46,023 bases of DNA from Clostridiales bacterium (lineage in GTDB: Bacteria; Bacillota; Clostridia; Christensenellales; Aristaeellaceae), in contig SFHU01000006.1 of assembly GCA_004555535.1 (NCBI GenBank), positions 1-46,023 of the forward strand, given 5' to 3'. The position numbers were made by a program, and so were the translations under genes. The notes below the pieces were generated by a model. The model was given only the letters and a program-made list of their open reading frames with translations, did not search any database and had not been told where the DNA came from. This document shows positions 31,678 through 40,697 of this stretch, piece by piece. The number at the start of each line of letters is the position of its first letter. Positions within the stretch are counted from its first letter, which is position 1.

Positions 31678-32643
31678 ATGACAAAATATGTCATCAAGAG
31701 GCTCGTCATCATGATCCCGCTGCTTCTGGCGGTCGGCATCATCATGTTCACGCTCATGAATTTCGTTCCCGGAGACCCCGCTCAGCTCGCCCTCGGCTCG
31801 GGCACGCACACGGCGGAGGAGATCGAGCTCAAGCGTGAGGCGATGGGCCTCAACCGGCCCTTTATCGTTCGACTGACGGAGTACATCAAGAACATCTTCC
31901 TTCACTTTGACTTCGGCACGAGCCTGGTCACCGGCACGGACATCAAGTACGAGCTGGTCAAGCGCTTCCCGAATACCTTCTACATCGCCGTATTCAGCAT
32001 TCTGCTGACGGTTGTCGTCGGCCTGCCGCTGGGCATCTATACGGCTGTGCACGCCAACAGCATCGGCGACAAGATCTCCCTGCTGGTGACGCTGCTGTTT
32101 GACTGCATGCCCAGCTTCTGGACGGCGCTGCTGCTGGTGCTGCTCTTCTCGCTCAAGCTGGGCTGGCTGCCCTCCTCGGGCTCCTCGTCCTGGAAGTATT
32201 TCATCCTGCCGACCATCGCCAACTCGCTGGGCGGCCTGGCCGGCTTCACGCGGCAGGTCCGCGCGAGCATGCTGGAGGTCATCCGCTCGGACTACATCAC
32301 CACGGCCCGCTCCAAGGGCCTGGCGGAGAAGGACGTCGTCTACGGCCATGCGCTGCCCAACGCCCTGATCCCGATCCTGACCGTCATCGGCATGCGCTTT
32401 GGCAGCATGCTCGGCGGCGCGACGATCATCGAGGTCGTCTTCTCCATCCCGGGCATCGGCCAGTACCTGGTCAACGCGATCAACAACCGCGACTACAACG
32501 CCTGCACCGGCGGCATCATCTTCATCGCCTTCACGTTTTCGGTGATCATGCTGCTGACCGATCTGCTCTACGCCTACGTCGATCCGCGCATCAAGGCGCA
32601 GTATGTCAAGTCTTCCCGAAAGAAGGTGGAAAAGAATGCCTGA
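31678..32643 (+). CDS. ABC permease, OppB/DppB-like
   Basis: 321 residues, six helices; starts KYVIKRLVIMIPLLLAVGII and has the FVPGDPA loop of the family, EAA motif SDYITTARSKGLAEKDVVYGHALPN-type region near 210, and YVDPRIK at the end. AAAGGAGAAGGG precedes ATG 31678. Confidence 0.92.
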   Translation: MTKYVIKRLVIMIPLLLAVGIIMFTLMNFVPGDPAQLALGSGTHTAEEIELKREAMGLNRPFIVRLTEYIKNIFLHFDFGTSLVTGTDIKYELVKRFPNTFYIAVFSILLTVVVGLPLGIYTAVHANSIGDKISLLVTLLFDCMPSFWTALLLVLLFSLKLGWLPSSGSSSWKYFILPTIANSLGGLAGFTRQVRASMLEVIRSDYITTARSKGLAEKDVVYGHALPNALIPILTVIGMRFGSMLGGATIIEVVFSIPGIGQYLVNAINNRDYNACTGGIIFIAFTFSVIMLLTDLLYAYVDPRIKAQYVKSSRKKVEKNA

Positions 32644-33589
32644 GGAGCTCAGAAGGAAACAGGAAAACCATGAGCGCGGCGATCATCCGGAGCACCGCCG
32701 GGGCGGCGACAGGCATCGCCCGCGCAGGAAGCGCCAGGAGAGCCTCAAGCCCGGCTCCTTCAAGTATGTCTGGCGCAGCGTTTCCCGCAACAAGGGCGCT
32801 GTCGTGGGCATGATCATGCTCGCGGCGATCGTCGTCCTCTGCTTTCTTTCCCCGTATATCTGCAAATATCCCTACGCCAAGCTGAACATGATGGACTCGT
32901 ATCAGACGCCGAACCTCAACCACCTGTTCGGCACGGATGAGATGGGCCGCGATCTGTTCTCCTGCGTGCTCTACGGCGCGCGCTACACGCTGATCATCGG
33001 CCTGCTCGCCACCGCGATGTCCGCCGTGCTGGGCATCATCATGGGCGCGGCCGCGGGCTACTTCGGCGGCATCGTCGATTCCTGCCTGATGCGCTTCCTG
33101 GACATCTTCCAGGCCTTCCCGACGCTCGTTCTGGCGATGGCCTTCTGCGCCGTGTTCGGCACGGGCGTGGACAAGTGCATCCTGGCGCTGGGCATCACGG
33201 GCATCCCGGGCTTCGCCCGCCTGATGCGCGCGAACATCCTGCGCATCGTCAACATGGAATACATCGAGGCGGCGCGCACGATCAACTGCCCGACCTGGAA
33301 GATCATCCTCAAGCACATCATCCCCAACTCCGTCTCCCCGGTCATTGTCGAAATCGCGATGACTGTCAGCCGCAACGGCCTGACCTCCTCCTCCCTGAGC
33401 TTCCTGGGCCTGGGCGTTCAGCCCCCGAAGCCGGAATGGGGCGCGATGCTCTCCGCCGCGCGCAGCTACATCCGCGATTATCCGCACATGGTCATCATTC
33501 CCGGCATCTTCATCGTCATCACCGTTCTGAGCTTCAACCTCATCGGCGATGCCTTCCGCGATGCGCTGGATCCGACTCTTAAGAATTGA
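32636..33589 (+). CDS. ABC permease, OppC/DppC-like
   Basis: 317 residues. Overlaps oppB-like by eight bases (ATGCCTGA), so translation is coupled. The first ~45 residues are a highly charged Arg/His-rich cytoplasmic tail, then LKPGSFKYVWRSVSRNKGAVVGM starts the usual fold; FGTDEMGRDLFSCVLYGAR and EYIEAARTINCPTWKII (EAA loop) identify the family. The long basic tail is unusual. Confidence 0.9.
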   Translation: MPEELRRKQENHERGDHPEHRRGGDRHRPRRKRQESLKPGSFKYVWRSVSRNKGAVVGMIMLAAIVVLCFLSPYICKYPYAKLNMMDSYQTPNLNHLFGTDEMGRDLFSCVLYGARYTLIIGLLATAMSAVLGIIMGAAAGYFGGIVDSCLMRFLDIFQAFPTLVLAMAFCAVFGTGVDKCILALGITGIPGFARLMRANILRIVNMEYIEAARTINCPTWKIILKHIIPNSVSPVIVEIAMTVSRNGLTSSSLSFLGLGVQPPKPEWGAMLSAARSYIRDYPHMVIIPGIFIVITVLSFNLIGDAFRDALDPTLKN

Positions 33590-33600
33590 CGAGGTGCGCT

Positions 33601-34599
33601 ATGGCAGAGAATCATCAGAAAGAACCGCTTTTCTCCGTTCGCAATCTGGTCGTCGATTATCACTCCGGTGACAGCATCGTCCACGCGGTCAACGGCGTCT
33701 CCTTTGACCTGGCGCCCGGCGAGACGCTCGGCCTGGTCGGCGAGACCGGCGCGGGCAAGACGACCATCGCGAAGGCCTCCCTGCGCATTCTGCCGGAATA
33801 CTCGGTCGAGCGCATCGAGGGCGAGGTCTTCTACGACGGCAAGGACGTGCTCAAAATGAACGACCACGAGCTGCGCAAGCTGCGCGGCGAGCATATCTCC
33901 ATGATCTTCCAGGACCCGATGACGGCGCTCAACCCCGTCAAGACGGTCATCTCCCAGATCGCGGAGGGCTACAAGACCCATCACAACTGCTCCAAGGCCG
34001 AGGCAAACCAGGTCGCCATCAAGATGCTCGAGATGGTCGGCATCGGCGCCGACCGCGCGGAGGAATTCCCGCATCAGTTCTCCGGCGGCATGAAGCAGCG
34101 CGTCGTCATCGCGCTGGCGCTGGCTTGCTCGCCCAAGGTGCTCATCGCCGACGAGCCGACCACCGCGCTGGACGTCACGATTCAGGCGCAGGTGCTCGAC
34201 CTGATCAAGAGCCTGCGCGACGAGCTGGGCACCGCCATGGTGCTCATCACGCACGACCTGGGCATCGTCGCGGAGGTCTGCGACAAGGTCGCCGTCATCT
34301 ACGCGGGCCGCATCGTCGAGAGCGGCACGAAGGAGGATATCTTCGACCATCCGACGCATCCCTACACCAAGGGCCTCTTCGCGGCCCTGCCGGATCTGCA
34401 GAAGAAGGTCCGCCGGCTCTCCCCGATCGAGGGCCTGCCGCCCGATCCCTGCGAGGAGCGCAGGTGCTGCGACTTCTACGACCGCTGCCCGTACAAGTGC
34501 GGCCATTGCAAGAGCTATGACCACACGAAGGCGATCGAGGTCTCGCCCGGACACTTCTCCAGATGCTGGAGAACCGACGCAACGAAGGAGGGGGAATAA
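33601..34599 (+). CDS. ABC ATPase, OppD/DppD-like
   Basis: 332 residues. Walker A GETGAGKTT, signature FSGGMKQRVVIALAL, Walker B VLIADEPTTALD, H-loop LITHDLG. The C-terminal oligopeptide-type tail has many Cys (CEERRCCDFYDRCPYKCGHC), in this family able to hold an Fe-S cluster. ATG 33601 is preceded by GAGGTG; 11 bases after oppC. Confidence 0.93.
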   Translation: MAENHQKEPLFSVRNLVVDYHSGDSIVHAVNGVSFDLAPGETLGLVGETGAGKTTIAKASLRILPEYSVERIEGEVFYDGKDVLKMNDHELRKLRGEHISMIFQDPMTALNPVKTVISQIAEGYKTHHNCSKAEANQVAIKMLEMVGIGADRAEEFPHQFSGGMKQRVVIALALACSPKVLIADEPTTALDVTIQAQVLDLIKSLRDELGTAMVLITHDLGIVAEVCDKVAVIYAGRIVESGTKEDIFDHPTHPYTKGLFAALPDLQKKVRRLSPIEGLPPDPCEERRCCDFYDRCPYKCGHCKSYDHTKAIEVSPGHFSRCWRTDATKEGE

Positions 34600-34602
34600 G
34601 CG

Positions 34603-35559
34603 ATGGCGGCCCTGATTGAGGTCAAAAACCTTCAAAAATACTTTAAGAGCGCGGGCGGCCAGGTGCACGCCGTGGACGGCGTCTCCTTCACCATCGAGAA
34701 GGGCGAAACCCTCGGCCTGGTCGGCGAGTCCGGCTGCGGCAAATCGACCCTCGGCCGCACGCTCATCCATCTCAATGAGCCGACCGGCGGCGAGATGTTC
34801 TACGACGGCCGGGACGTCACCCGCCTGAACACCCGCCAGCTGACCGAGTTCCGCAAGGATGTGCAGATGATCTTCCAGGATCCGTTTTCCTCGCTCGATC
34901 CGCGCCAGACCATTCAGGATATCATCGAGGAGCCGATGCGCCTGGCGACGAGGATGAGCAAAAGCGAGCTGAAGGAGAAGACCATCGAGCTGATGGACAC
35001 CGTCGGCATCGAGAAGCGCCTGCGCCAGTCCTACCCGCATGAGCTGGACGGCGGCCGCCGCCAGCGCGTGGGCATCGCGCGCGCGCTTGCGCTCGACCCG
35101 AAGTTCATCGTCTGTGACGAGCCGGTTTCCGCGCTGGACGTCTCCATCCAGGCGCAGATTCTCAACCTGCTGATGGATCTGCAGGAGACGCGTGGGCTGA
35201 CCTACCTGTTCATCACGCACGACATGTCCGTCGTCAAGCACATCTCCAACCACATCTGCGTCATGTACCTGGGCCAGATGGTGGAGAAGAGCGAGAAGGA
35301 GGAGCTCTTTGACAAGCCGCTCCATCCCTACACGAAGGCGCTGCTCTCCGCGATTCCGACCACGGACATCCACCACCAGAAGCAGAGAATTCTGCTCAAG
35401 GGCGAAATCAAGTCGGCCATCAACCCCGGCCCCGGCTGCCGTTTCGCTTCCCGCTGCCCGTATGCGACGGAGGAATGCCGCCAGGGCGTGCAGCTCAAGG
35501 AGGTTCTTCCCAACCACTTCGTCGCCTGCAACAAGGTGGAGGAGATCAACGGCCTGTAA
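34603..35559 (+). CDS. ABC ATPase, OppF/DppF-like
   Basis: 318 residues. Walker A GESGCGKST and Walker B FIVCDEPVSALD are intact; the signature is LDGGRRQRVGIARAL instead of LSGGQRQR, a variant I believe occurs in other members of this group. C-terminal CRFASRCPYATEEC is the family tail. Starts 3 bases after the oppD stop (GGAGGGG upstream), so tightly coupled. Confidence 0.92.
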   Translation: MAALIEVKNLQKYFKSAGGQVHAVDGVSFTIEKGETLGLVGESGCGKSTLGRTLIHLNEPTGGEMFYDGRDVTRLNTRQLTEFRKDVQMIFQDPFSSLDPRQTIQDIIEEPMRLATRMSKSELKEKTIELMDTVGIEKRLRQSYPHELDGGRRQRVGIARALALDPKFIVCDEPVSALDVSIQAQILNLLMDLQETRGLTYLFITHDMSVVKHISNHICVMYLGQMVEKSEKEELFDKPLHPYTKALLSAIPTTDIHHQKQRILLKGEIKSAINPGPGCRFASRCPYATEECRQGVQLKEVLPNHFVACNKVEEINGL

Positions 35560-35583
35560 TCGCGTCGGATGCTGTTCCTCCAA

Positions 35584-35632
35584 GCGGGCAGTCAGGGCGC
35601 GAAGCGCTGCCTGACGGCGAAGGATTGCCCGC
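35584..35632. other. nested hairpin between oppF and the 4-TM gene
   Basis: Outer arms GCGGGCA / TGCCCGC enclose GTCAGG-GCGC-gaa-GCGC-tg-CCTGAC. No T run; could slow transcription or stabilise the upstream mRNA. Confidence 0.5.
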
Positions 35633-35678
35633 GTTGCTTTGAAGAACAGACGATCACGTTTTGAAAGGCGGTTTGCGC

Positions 35679-36281
35679 ATGAAGACGCTCCGGAATTCCT
35701 TTGAAGAGAACTACGAGGCCGTTGCGCAGCCCTGCAACAACAAGCAGGGCTTCCGCATCCGGTATGAATACATCGGCTCCTGGCGCGTCTTCTGCGTGCC
35801 TGCGTCGAGGCTTTCGCTGGCCAAGAGCACCTGCGCGCTGCTGTGCATCATGAGCGTCGCCGTGTTCATGCTCGGGGCGCTGGCGGATTCGCCGCTCAAC
35901 GCCAACCGCTATGTCTCGCTGCCGGGCATGCTCTCGGTCGCCGCGATGGTCGTCGAGGTCTTTGGCGTCTTCCAGTTTTGCGCCTCCAAGGAGAGGATGA
36001 CGAAGCTGGACTTTGAGGACATCCGTTTCAAGCTGTTCCTCGCCCCGCCCATGCATGCCCTGCTGCTGGCCTGGGCGGCCATCGCCGCCCTCCTTCAGCT
36101 CCCCCGGCTGAACGGCACGATGATGGATATCCTCGTGCCGGTCTGCTTTGGTTTTTCGTCGGTGCTCGCCATGCTTATTTTTCTCTGCTATCGGTCGCTT
36201 CCGTACCGGATTGAGAAAAATAACAGGACTTGCTCCCGCGCTGCGCGTCCTGACGGAGATTTGGGCGCGCAGCCCAAATGA
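35679..36281 (+). CDS. four-helix membrane protein, unknown
   Basis: 200 residues. A ~40-residue soluble N-terminus, then four hydrophobic segments (~50-70, ~78-100, ~120-140, ~147-168) and a short basic tail. No motif recognised. GAAAGGCGG precedes ATG 35679. The last codons overlap a hairpin ATTTGGGC-gcgca-GCCCAAAT, like hairpin 2 of the dispersed repeat, so the C-terminus may have been altered by insertion of such an element. Located between the transporter and the MATE gene. Confidence 0.65.
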   Translation: MKTLRNSFEENYEAVAQPCNNKQGFRIRYEYIGSWRVFCVPASRLSLAKSTCALLCIMSVAVFMLGALADSPLNANRYVSLPGMLSVAAMVVEVFGVFQFCASKERMTKLDFEDIRFKLFLAPPMHALLLAWAAIAALLQLPRLNGTMMDILVPVCFGFSSVLAMLIFLCYRSLPYRIEKNNRTCSRAARPDGDLGAQPK

Positions 36282-36305
36282 CATACTCAGGAACGGAGGC
36301 TTACT

Positions 36306-37688
36306 ATGGCAAGACAAATCAGCGCGGAAAAGAAGAATGCGATGCTGAACGAGGACATTCGCACGCTCATTCCGCGGATGGCGGTGCCGACCATTGTGGC
36401 ACAGCTCATCACCACCATTTACAACCTTGTTGACACCTACTTCGTCAGCACGCTGGGCACCAACGCCACGGCTGCGGTGGGCGTTAACAGCTCCCTGGAG
36501 CGCACGATCACGCTGATCGGCTCGCTGCTGGGCGCGGGCGCGTGCAGCTACATCGCCCGCCTGCTCGGCGCCCGGCGCGACGACGACGCCAACCGCGTGC
36601 TCTCCACGTCCTTCTTTACGGGCCTGGGCCTGGGCGTGATCTTCATGGTCGTCTGCCGCATGTTCATCAGCCCGCTCGTCTACCTGCTGGGCGCGACGGA
36701 TTCCTGCGCGCAGTTCTCCATGCAGTACGCGACCTACGTGCTCTACGCGGCGCCGTTCATGATCGGCAGCTTCATCCTGAACATGTGCCTGCGCTCGGAG
36801 GGCAGCGCGACCTACGCCATGATCGGCATCGGCTTTGGCGGCGTGCTCAACTGCTTCCTCGATCCGCTGTTCATCTACGTGTTCGGCCTGGGCGTGGCCG
36901 GCGCCTCGATGGCAACCGCGATCTCCAAGACCATCAGCTTCCTGATTCTGGTCTATCCGTACTTCCGCAAGCGCAGCTCCGTGCAGATTGCGATTTCGAA
37001 GGTCAAGTTCGTGATGACGGATATCCGGGAGGTCATCTCCATCGGCGCGACGTCGTTCTTCCGCAGCGCGTTCTCCGTCGTCGCCAACGTGACGATCAAC
37101 CGCGTCGCGGGCGGCTATTCGACCGCCGCGCTGGCCGCGATCTCCGTCGCCAACCGCGTCATGGAGTTCCCGTTCGCGATCATCCTGGGCTTTGGCCAGG
37201 GCTATCAGCCCATCGCCGGCTTCAACTGGGGCGCCAAGCAGATGAAGCGCGTGCGCGAGAGCCTGAACTTCGTCGTCAAGCTCTCCATCATCGGCGCGAT
37301 CGTGATGGGCGCCGTGCTGATCGTCATCGCCGAGCCGATCGTCCATCTGTTCAATACAGAGGCCGACGCGGAGGTGCTGCGCCTGGGCATTCTGTCCATA
37401 CGGCTGCAAAGCGCCTTCCTCTTCTCCCATGCGCTCAACTCGAACATCAACATGTTCTATGCCGGCATCGGCAAGGCGAAGTATGCCCTGCTGATGAGCA
37501 CGGCGAGGCAGGGCTACGTCTTCATCCCCGTGGCGATTATCGCCCCGATCTTCCTCGGCGCGGCCGGCGTTGCCTCCGCGCAGGCCATCGCCGACCTCGT
37601 GTGCCTTGTCATCGCCGTCCCGCTGACCGTGAAGGCCTTCAAGTACATCGATCAAGAAGAGCGGGTGATTGAAAGTGGCAATGCCTGA
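36306..37688 (+). CDS. MATE-family efflux transporter
   Basis: 460 residues with about twelve helices in two similar halves. N-terminal IPRMAVPTIVAQLITTIYNLVDTYFVS is diagnostic, and GFGQGYQPIAGFNWGAK opens the second half. Exports organic cations or phenolic products with Na+ or H+. In this setting it could expel an aromatic end product. CGGAGG precedes ATG 36306; overlaps the next gene by eight bases. Confidence 0.92.
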   Translation: MARQISAEKKNAMLNEDIRTLIPRMAVPTIVAQLITTIYNLVDTYFVSTLGTNATAAVGVNSSLERTITLIGSLLGAGACSYIARLLGARRDDDANRVLSTSFFTGLGLGVIFMVVCRMFISPLVYLLGATDSCAQFSMQYATYVLYAAPFMIGSFILNMCLRSEGSATYAMIGIGFGGVLNCFLDPLFIYVFGLGVAGASMATAISKTISFLILVYPYFRKRSSVQIAISKVKFVMTDIREVISIGATSFFRSAFSVVANVTINRVAGGYSTAALAAISVANRVMEFPFAIILGFGQGYQPIAGFNWGAKQMKRVRESLNFVVKLSIIGAIVMGAVLIVIAEPIVHLFNTEADAEVLRLGILSIRLQSAFLFSHALNSNINMFYAGIGKAKYALLMSTARQGYVFIPVAIIAPIFLGAAGVASAQAIADLVCLVIAVPLTVKAFKYIDQEERVIESGNA

Positions 37689-38958
37689 ATATGAGGTCCG
37701 TCAGACGTTTGTCCGCGTCGGAAAGCGCAGCCCGGGCGTGCTCTATGAGCCGGCGGGCCTTGACGACAGGACGCTGACGACCGTGCTGGTCATGCATTCG
37801 GACGAGGATTACCTCTCCTGCCCGACCGGGCCCGAGCTGGCCCGGCGCGGGCTGCGGGTGCTCTGCGCCAACCCGATGGTCAAGGAGGGGCTGTTCTTCT
37901 CCCAGATCGAGAAGATGCAGTCCGTCAAGGGCGCCATCGAATTCCTTCGCGCCCAGCCCAATGTGGGGAAGATCGTCCTCATGGGCCACAGCGGCGGCGG
38001 AACGCTGATGACGGCCTATCAGGCGATTGCCGAAAACGGCGCGGGCATCTTCAAGGGGCCGGAGATGATCTACCCCTATCCCGACGACGACGCGCTGCCG
38101 CCGGCCGACGGCGTGATGCTGCTGGATTCGAACTGGGGCAACGCCGCGATGCAGCTGTTCTCCCTCGATCCCGCAGTCACGGACGAGGCCAACGGCGTCA
38201 TGCTCGACAGCGAATACAACCTCTTCGAGCCGGCGAACGGCTTTAACCCCGAGGGCTCGACCTTCTCCGAGGAATTCATCGAGCGCTTCCAGAAGCGCCA
38301 GGGCGAGCGCAACAACACGATTCTGCATTACGCGCTCTCCCGGCTTGACGCCATCGAGAAGGGCAACGGCGACTACGCCGCCGACGAGCCGCTGATCATC
38401 CCCGGCGCGAACCAGGTCTTCTTCAACAACAAGCTCTACGCGCAGGATATCCGCCTGATGAGCTGCACGGAGAAGCCGCATCTGCTGCTGCACGGCGACG
38501 GCACGCGCACGACGGAGATCATCCGCTCCTGCCGCCAGCCGGAGAACAACCGGTCGCTGACGCATCTGCTCGTCGACGGCGCGCGGATGATGACGGTGCG
38601 CAACTATCTGTCCTCCTACGCCGTGCGGACGCTGGCGGATTACAGCTATGACGACTGCTCCGTGCGCGGCATCGACTGGGATACGACCTACGCCTGCCCG
38701 CCGGGCAACGTGCGCCACATCCATGTGCCGATGCTCGTGATGGGCATGACGGCCGGCTGGGAATACCTGGCCTCCGAAACCATCTATAACCGCGCGGCCA
38801 GCGAGGACAAGACCATCGCCTTCGTCGAGGGCGCGAACCACAAGTTCTACCCCGAGCGCCGCTGCGAAAAATATTCGGGACAATTCGGCGATACGCTTAA
38901 GACGCTGCATGACTTCGTCTACGAATGGCTCACGCAGCCGGGGCGCTTTGACCGCTGA
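37681..38958 (+). CDS. alpha/beta-hydrolase
   Basis: 425 residues, cytoplasmic. Nucleophile elbow GHSGGG with Ser104; late VEGANHKFYP supplies the probable catalytic His. The region between, with EMIYPYPDDDALPPADG and a long helical part, is an unusually large cap. Substrate could be an ester or thioester. ATG 37681 overlaps the MATE stop as ATGCCTGA, the same arrangement as oppB/oppC; TTG 37669 is an alternative. First catabolic gene of the group and co-transcribed with the PhlG-like genes. Confidence 0.8.
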   Translation: MPEYEVRQTFVRVGKRSPGVLYEPAGLDDRTLTTVLVMHSDEDYLSCPTGPELARRGLRVLCANPMVKEGLFFSQIEKMQSVKGAIEFLRAQPNVGKIVLMGHSGGGTLMTAYQAIAENGAGIFKGPEMIYPYPDDDALPPADGVMLLDSNWGNAAMQLFSLDPAVTDEANGVMLDSEYNLFEPANGFNPEGSTFSEEFIERFQKRQGERNNTILHYALSRLDAIEKGNGDYAADEPLIIPGANQVFFNNKLYAQDIRLMSCTEKPHLLLHGDGTRTTEIIRSCRQPENNRSLTHLLVDGARMMTVRNYLSSYAVRTLADYSYDDCSVRGIDWDTTYACPPGNVRHIHVPMLVMGMTAGWEYLASETIYNRAASEDKTIAFVEGANHKFYPERRCEKYSGQFGDTLKTLHDFVYEWLTQPGRFDR

Positions 38959-38973
38959 GGAAAGGAGAAACCC

Positions 38974-39855
38974 ATGTTTGTAGAGGTCGACAAGGAAATC
39001 ATCAACACCGATGACCCCACGGTCGTCAAGGTGCGCCAGAAGCTCTTCCCCGAGGAGGAGAAGATGCCGCTGGCCAAATACTTTTACAAATACCCGCTGC
39101 ACTATCCGACCCCGCTGGAGATGCAGATCATCGACACGATGAACCCCATCCCGGTGGAGGACGCCATCAAGCCGCAGGACTTCATGTCCCTGCTCAGGCC
39201 CTATGGCTATGACAAGTACGAGCTGGGCTACTGCATGTTCCCCGACGGCAGCGGCTACGTCGCGACCTACCGCGTCCGCCCGCCGCATATCACTGCCGAG
39301 ATGGAGCGCTGGTACCGCAACTGGCGCAACCTCAAGTCGAAATCGATGGTGCCGGGCCACGGCAACCTGCGCTACAAGATCTGGAACTACGCCGATCACT
39401 TCGATCACTACTATGTGAACTGGAAGAACGGCTCCGAGGGCATCCATACGACGGAGAGCCTCGACCTGGGCGCGGGCGACCGCATGTACGACACCATCCG
39501 CCACGAGTTCCAGCTCGCCGACTTCGGCATGACCGACGCGTGGATGCAGGAGCTCAAGGACGCGGGCTGCCAGCTGACGAGCCACGGCTCCTACGAGACG
39601 TTTGACGAGCCGGGCACGCATCTGTGCCTGAGCTATTCGCGCCCCTGCCCGCAGGGCGGCATCGAGACGCGCAGCCGCGAATGGATCGGCTGGCGGCCGG
39701 AGAACGGCAAGCTCGTGCGCGACGAGAAGACCTTCTGCTCCGAGGAATACCTCAGGAAGGTCGTCATCCACACGCTCGTGGAATGGGAGCATCTGTACAC
39801 CTTCCTGCCGGAGCTGTACGCGGAGTATCATGACCAGCCCGCCGACGCGGACTGA
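38974..39855 (+). CDS. PhlG/phloretin-hydrolase-like zinc hydrolase A
   Basis: 293 residues. The motif LRYKIWNYADHFDH is the hallmark of the DAPG-hydrolase (PhlG) family, whose members split a C-C bond next to a phenolic ring (2,4-diacetylphloroglucinol; phloretin in Eubacterium ramulus). Candidate zinc ligands fit: His142 in the DHFDH motif, Glu161 in TTESLDLG, and His266/Glu270 in IHTLVEWEHL. No signal peptide. GGAAAGGAG precedes ATG 38974. Paralogous to the gene at 40698. Assignment is by motif memory; the substrate is not known. Confidence 0.72.
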   Translation: MFVEVDKEIINTDDPTVVKVRQKLFPEEEKMPLAKYFYKYPLHYPTPLEMQIIDTMNPIPVEDAIKPQDFMSLLRPYGYDKYELGYCMFPDGSGYVATYRVRPPHITAEMERWYRNWRNLKSKSMVPGHGNLRYKIWNYADHFDHYYVNWKNGSEGIHTTESLDLGAGDRMYDTIRHEFQLADFGMTDAWMQELKDAGCQLTSHGSYETFDEPGTHLCLSYSRPCPQGGIETRSREWIGWRPENGKLVRDEKTFCSEEYLRKVVIHTLVEWEHLYTFLPELYAEYHDQPADAD

Positions 39856-39875
39856 TCCGGAAAGGAGCGTTTTTC

Positions 39876-40685
39876 ATGATGACACTCAAGGGAAGAACCA
39901 TGATCATCACCGGCGGCGCCGGCAACAATGGCACGGCCATTGTCAAAATGGCGCTGGCCAACGGCATGAACGTCGCGCTGATGAGCGGCTTCCACAGCAA
40001 GGCGCAGAAGGCCATCGCCCGCATTCTCGAGGAGAATCCGGAATACAAGGGCCGCGTCATCGGCTTTGCGCAGAACCCGCAGGCCAAGCTCGACTGGAAC
40101 ATGGAGGCCGCGCCGGAGATCTACAAGCCGGATTCCAGAATGGCCGACGTCCATCGCTGGATCTATGACGCCTTCGGCAGCATCGACGTCGTCGTCAACG
40201 CGAAGGGCGGCCATATCCGCTACGACTTCGAGCACACCGACCGCGAGATCTGGCGTCACTCGATGGAGGTCGTCGAGTCCGCGTTCGTCAACGTGAAGCT
40301 CGCGCTGCCGTATCTCAAGAGAAGCAAGGCCCCGCGCATCATCAACATCACCTCCTGCGACGGCCGTCACGGCGGCTGGGCGAACGACCCTTCCTTTGCG
40401 GCGGCGAGGGGCGGTCTGGAGGCGCTGACCTATGAGATGGCCCGGGAGCTGGGCCCGCTGGGCATCACCTCGAACATCGTGCTGCTGGGCCAGATCGAGG
40501 GCGACGTGCCGCCCGAGACGACCCTTGACGACGCGACGCGCGCGCGTGTGCTGGCGGCGACCCCGCTGGGCAGGCTCGGCGTGCCGCAGGACGTGCCCAG
40601 CGTCGTCGAGTTCCTCGCCAGCGAGGAGGCAGGCTTCGTCAACGGCGCGCGCATCGATGTCAACGGCGGCTTTGTGGTCGGCTGA
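39876..40685 (+). CDS. SDR-family oxidoreductase with altered catalytic site
   Basis: 269 residues, Rossmann fold. The NAD(P) motif is TGGAGNNGTAI near 12-22. Ser160 (INITS) is present, but the usual Tyr-x3-Lys is Phe174-x3-Arg178 (SFAAARGGLEALT), and NNAG is NAKGG. The C-terminus GARIDVNGGF is typical. Reduction by the classical proton relay is therefore doubtful; it may do another reaction or bind a ligand only. GGAAAGGAG is 8 bases before ATG 39876. It sits between the two PhlG-like genes. Confidence 0.85.
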   Translation: MMTLKGRTMIITGGAGNNGTAIVKMALANGMNVALMSGFHSKAQKAIARILEENPEYKGRVIGFAQNPQAKLDWNMEAAPEIYKPDSRMADVHRWIYDAFGSIDVVVNAKGGHIRYDFEHTDREIWRHSMEVVESAFVNVKLALPYLKRSKAPRIINITSCDGRHGGWANDPSFAAARGGLEALTYEMARELGPLGITSNIVLLGQIEGDVPPETTLDDATRARVLAATPLGRLGVPQDVPSVVEFLASEEAGFVNGARIDVNGGFVVG

Positions 40686-40697
40686 CGGAGGGACACT

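Noticed and set aside
34603..35559. OppF inactive because signature is LDGGR
   Set aside because: Walker A, Walker B and H-loop are intact and I believe this signature variant occurs in other members of the family; OppD supplies a normal signature.
35661..36281. Insertion sequence or phage remnants in intergenic hairpins
   Set aside because: No transposase, integrase or terminal inverted repeats with target duplications were found anywhere in the window.
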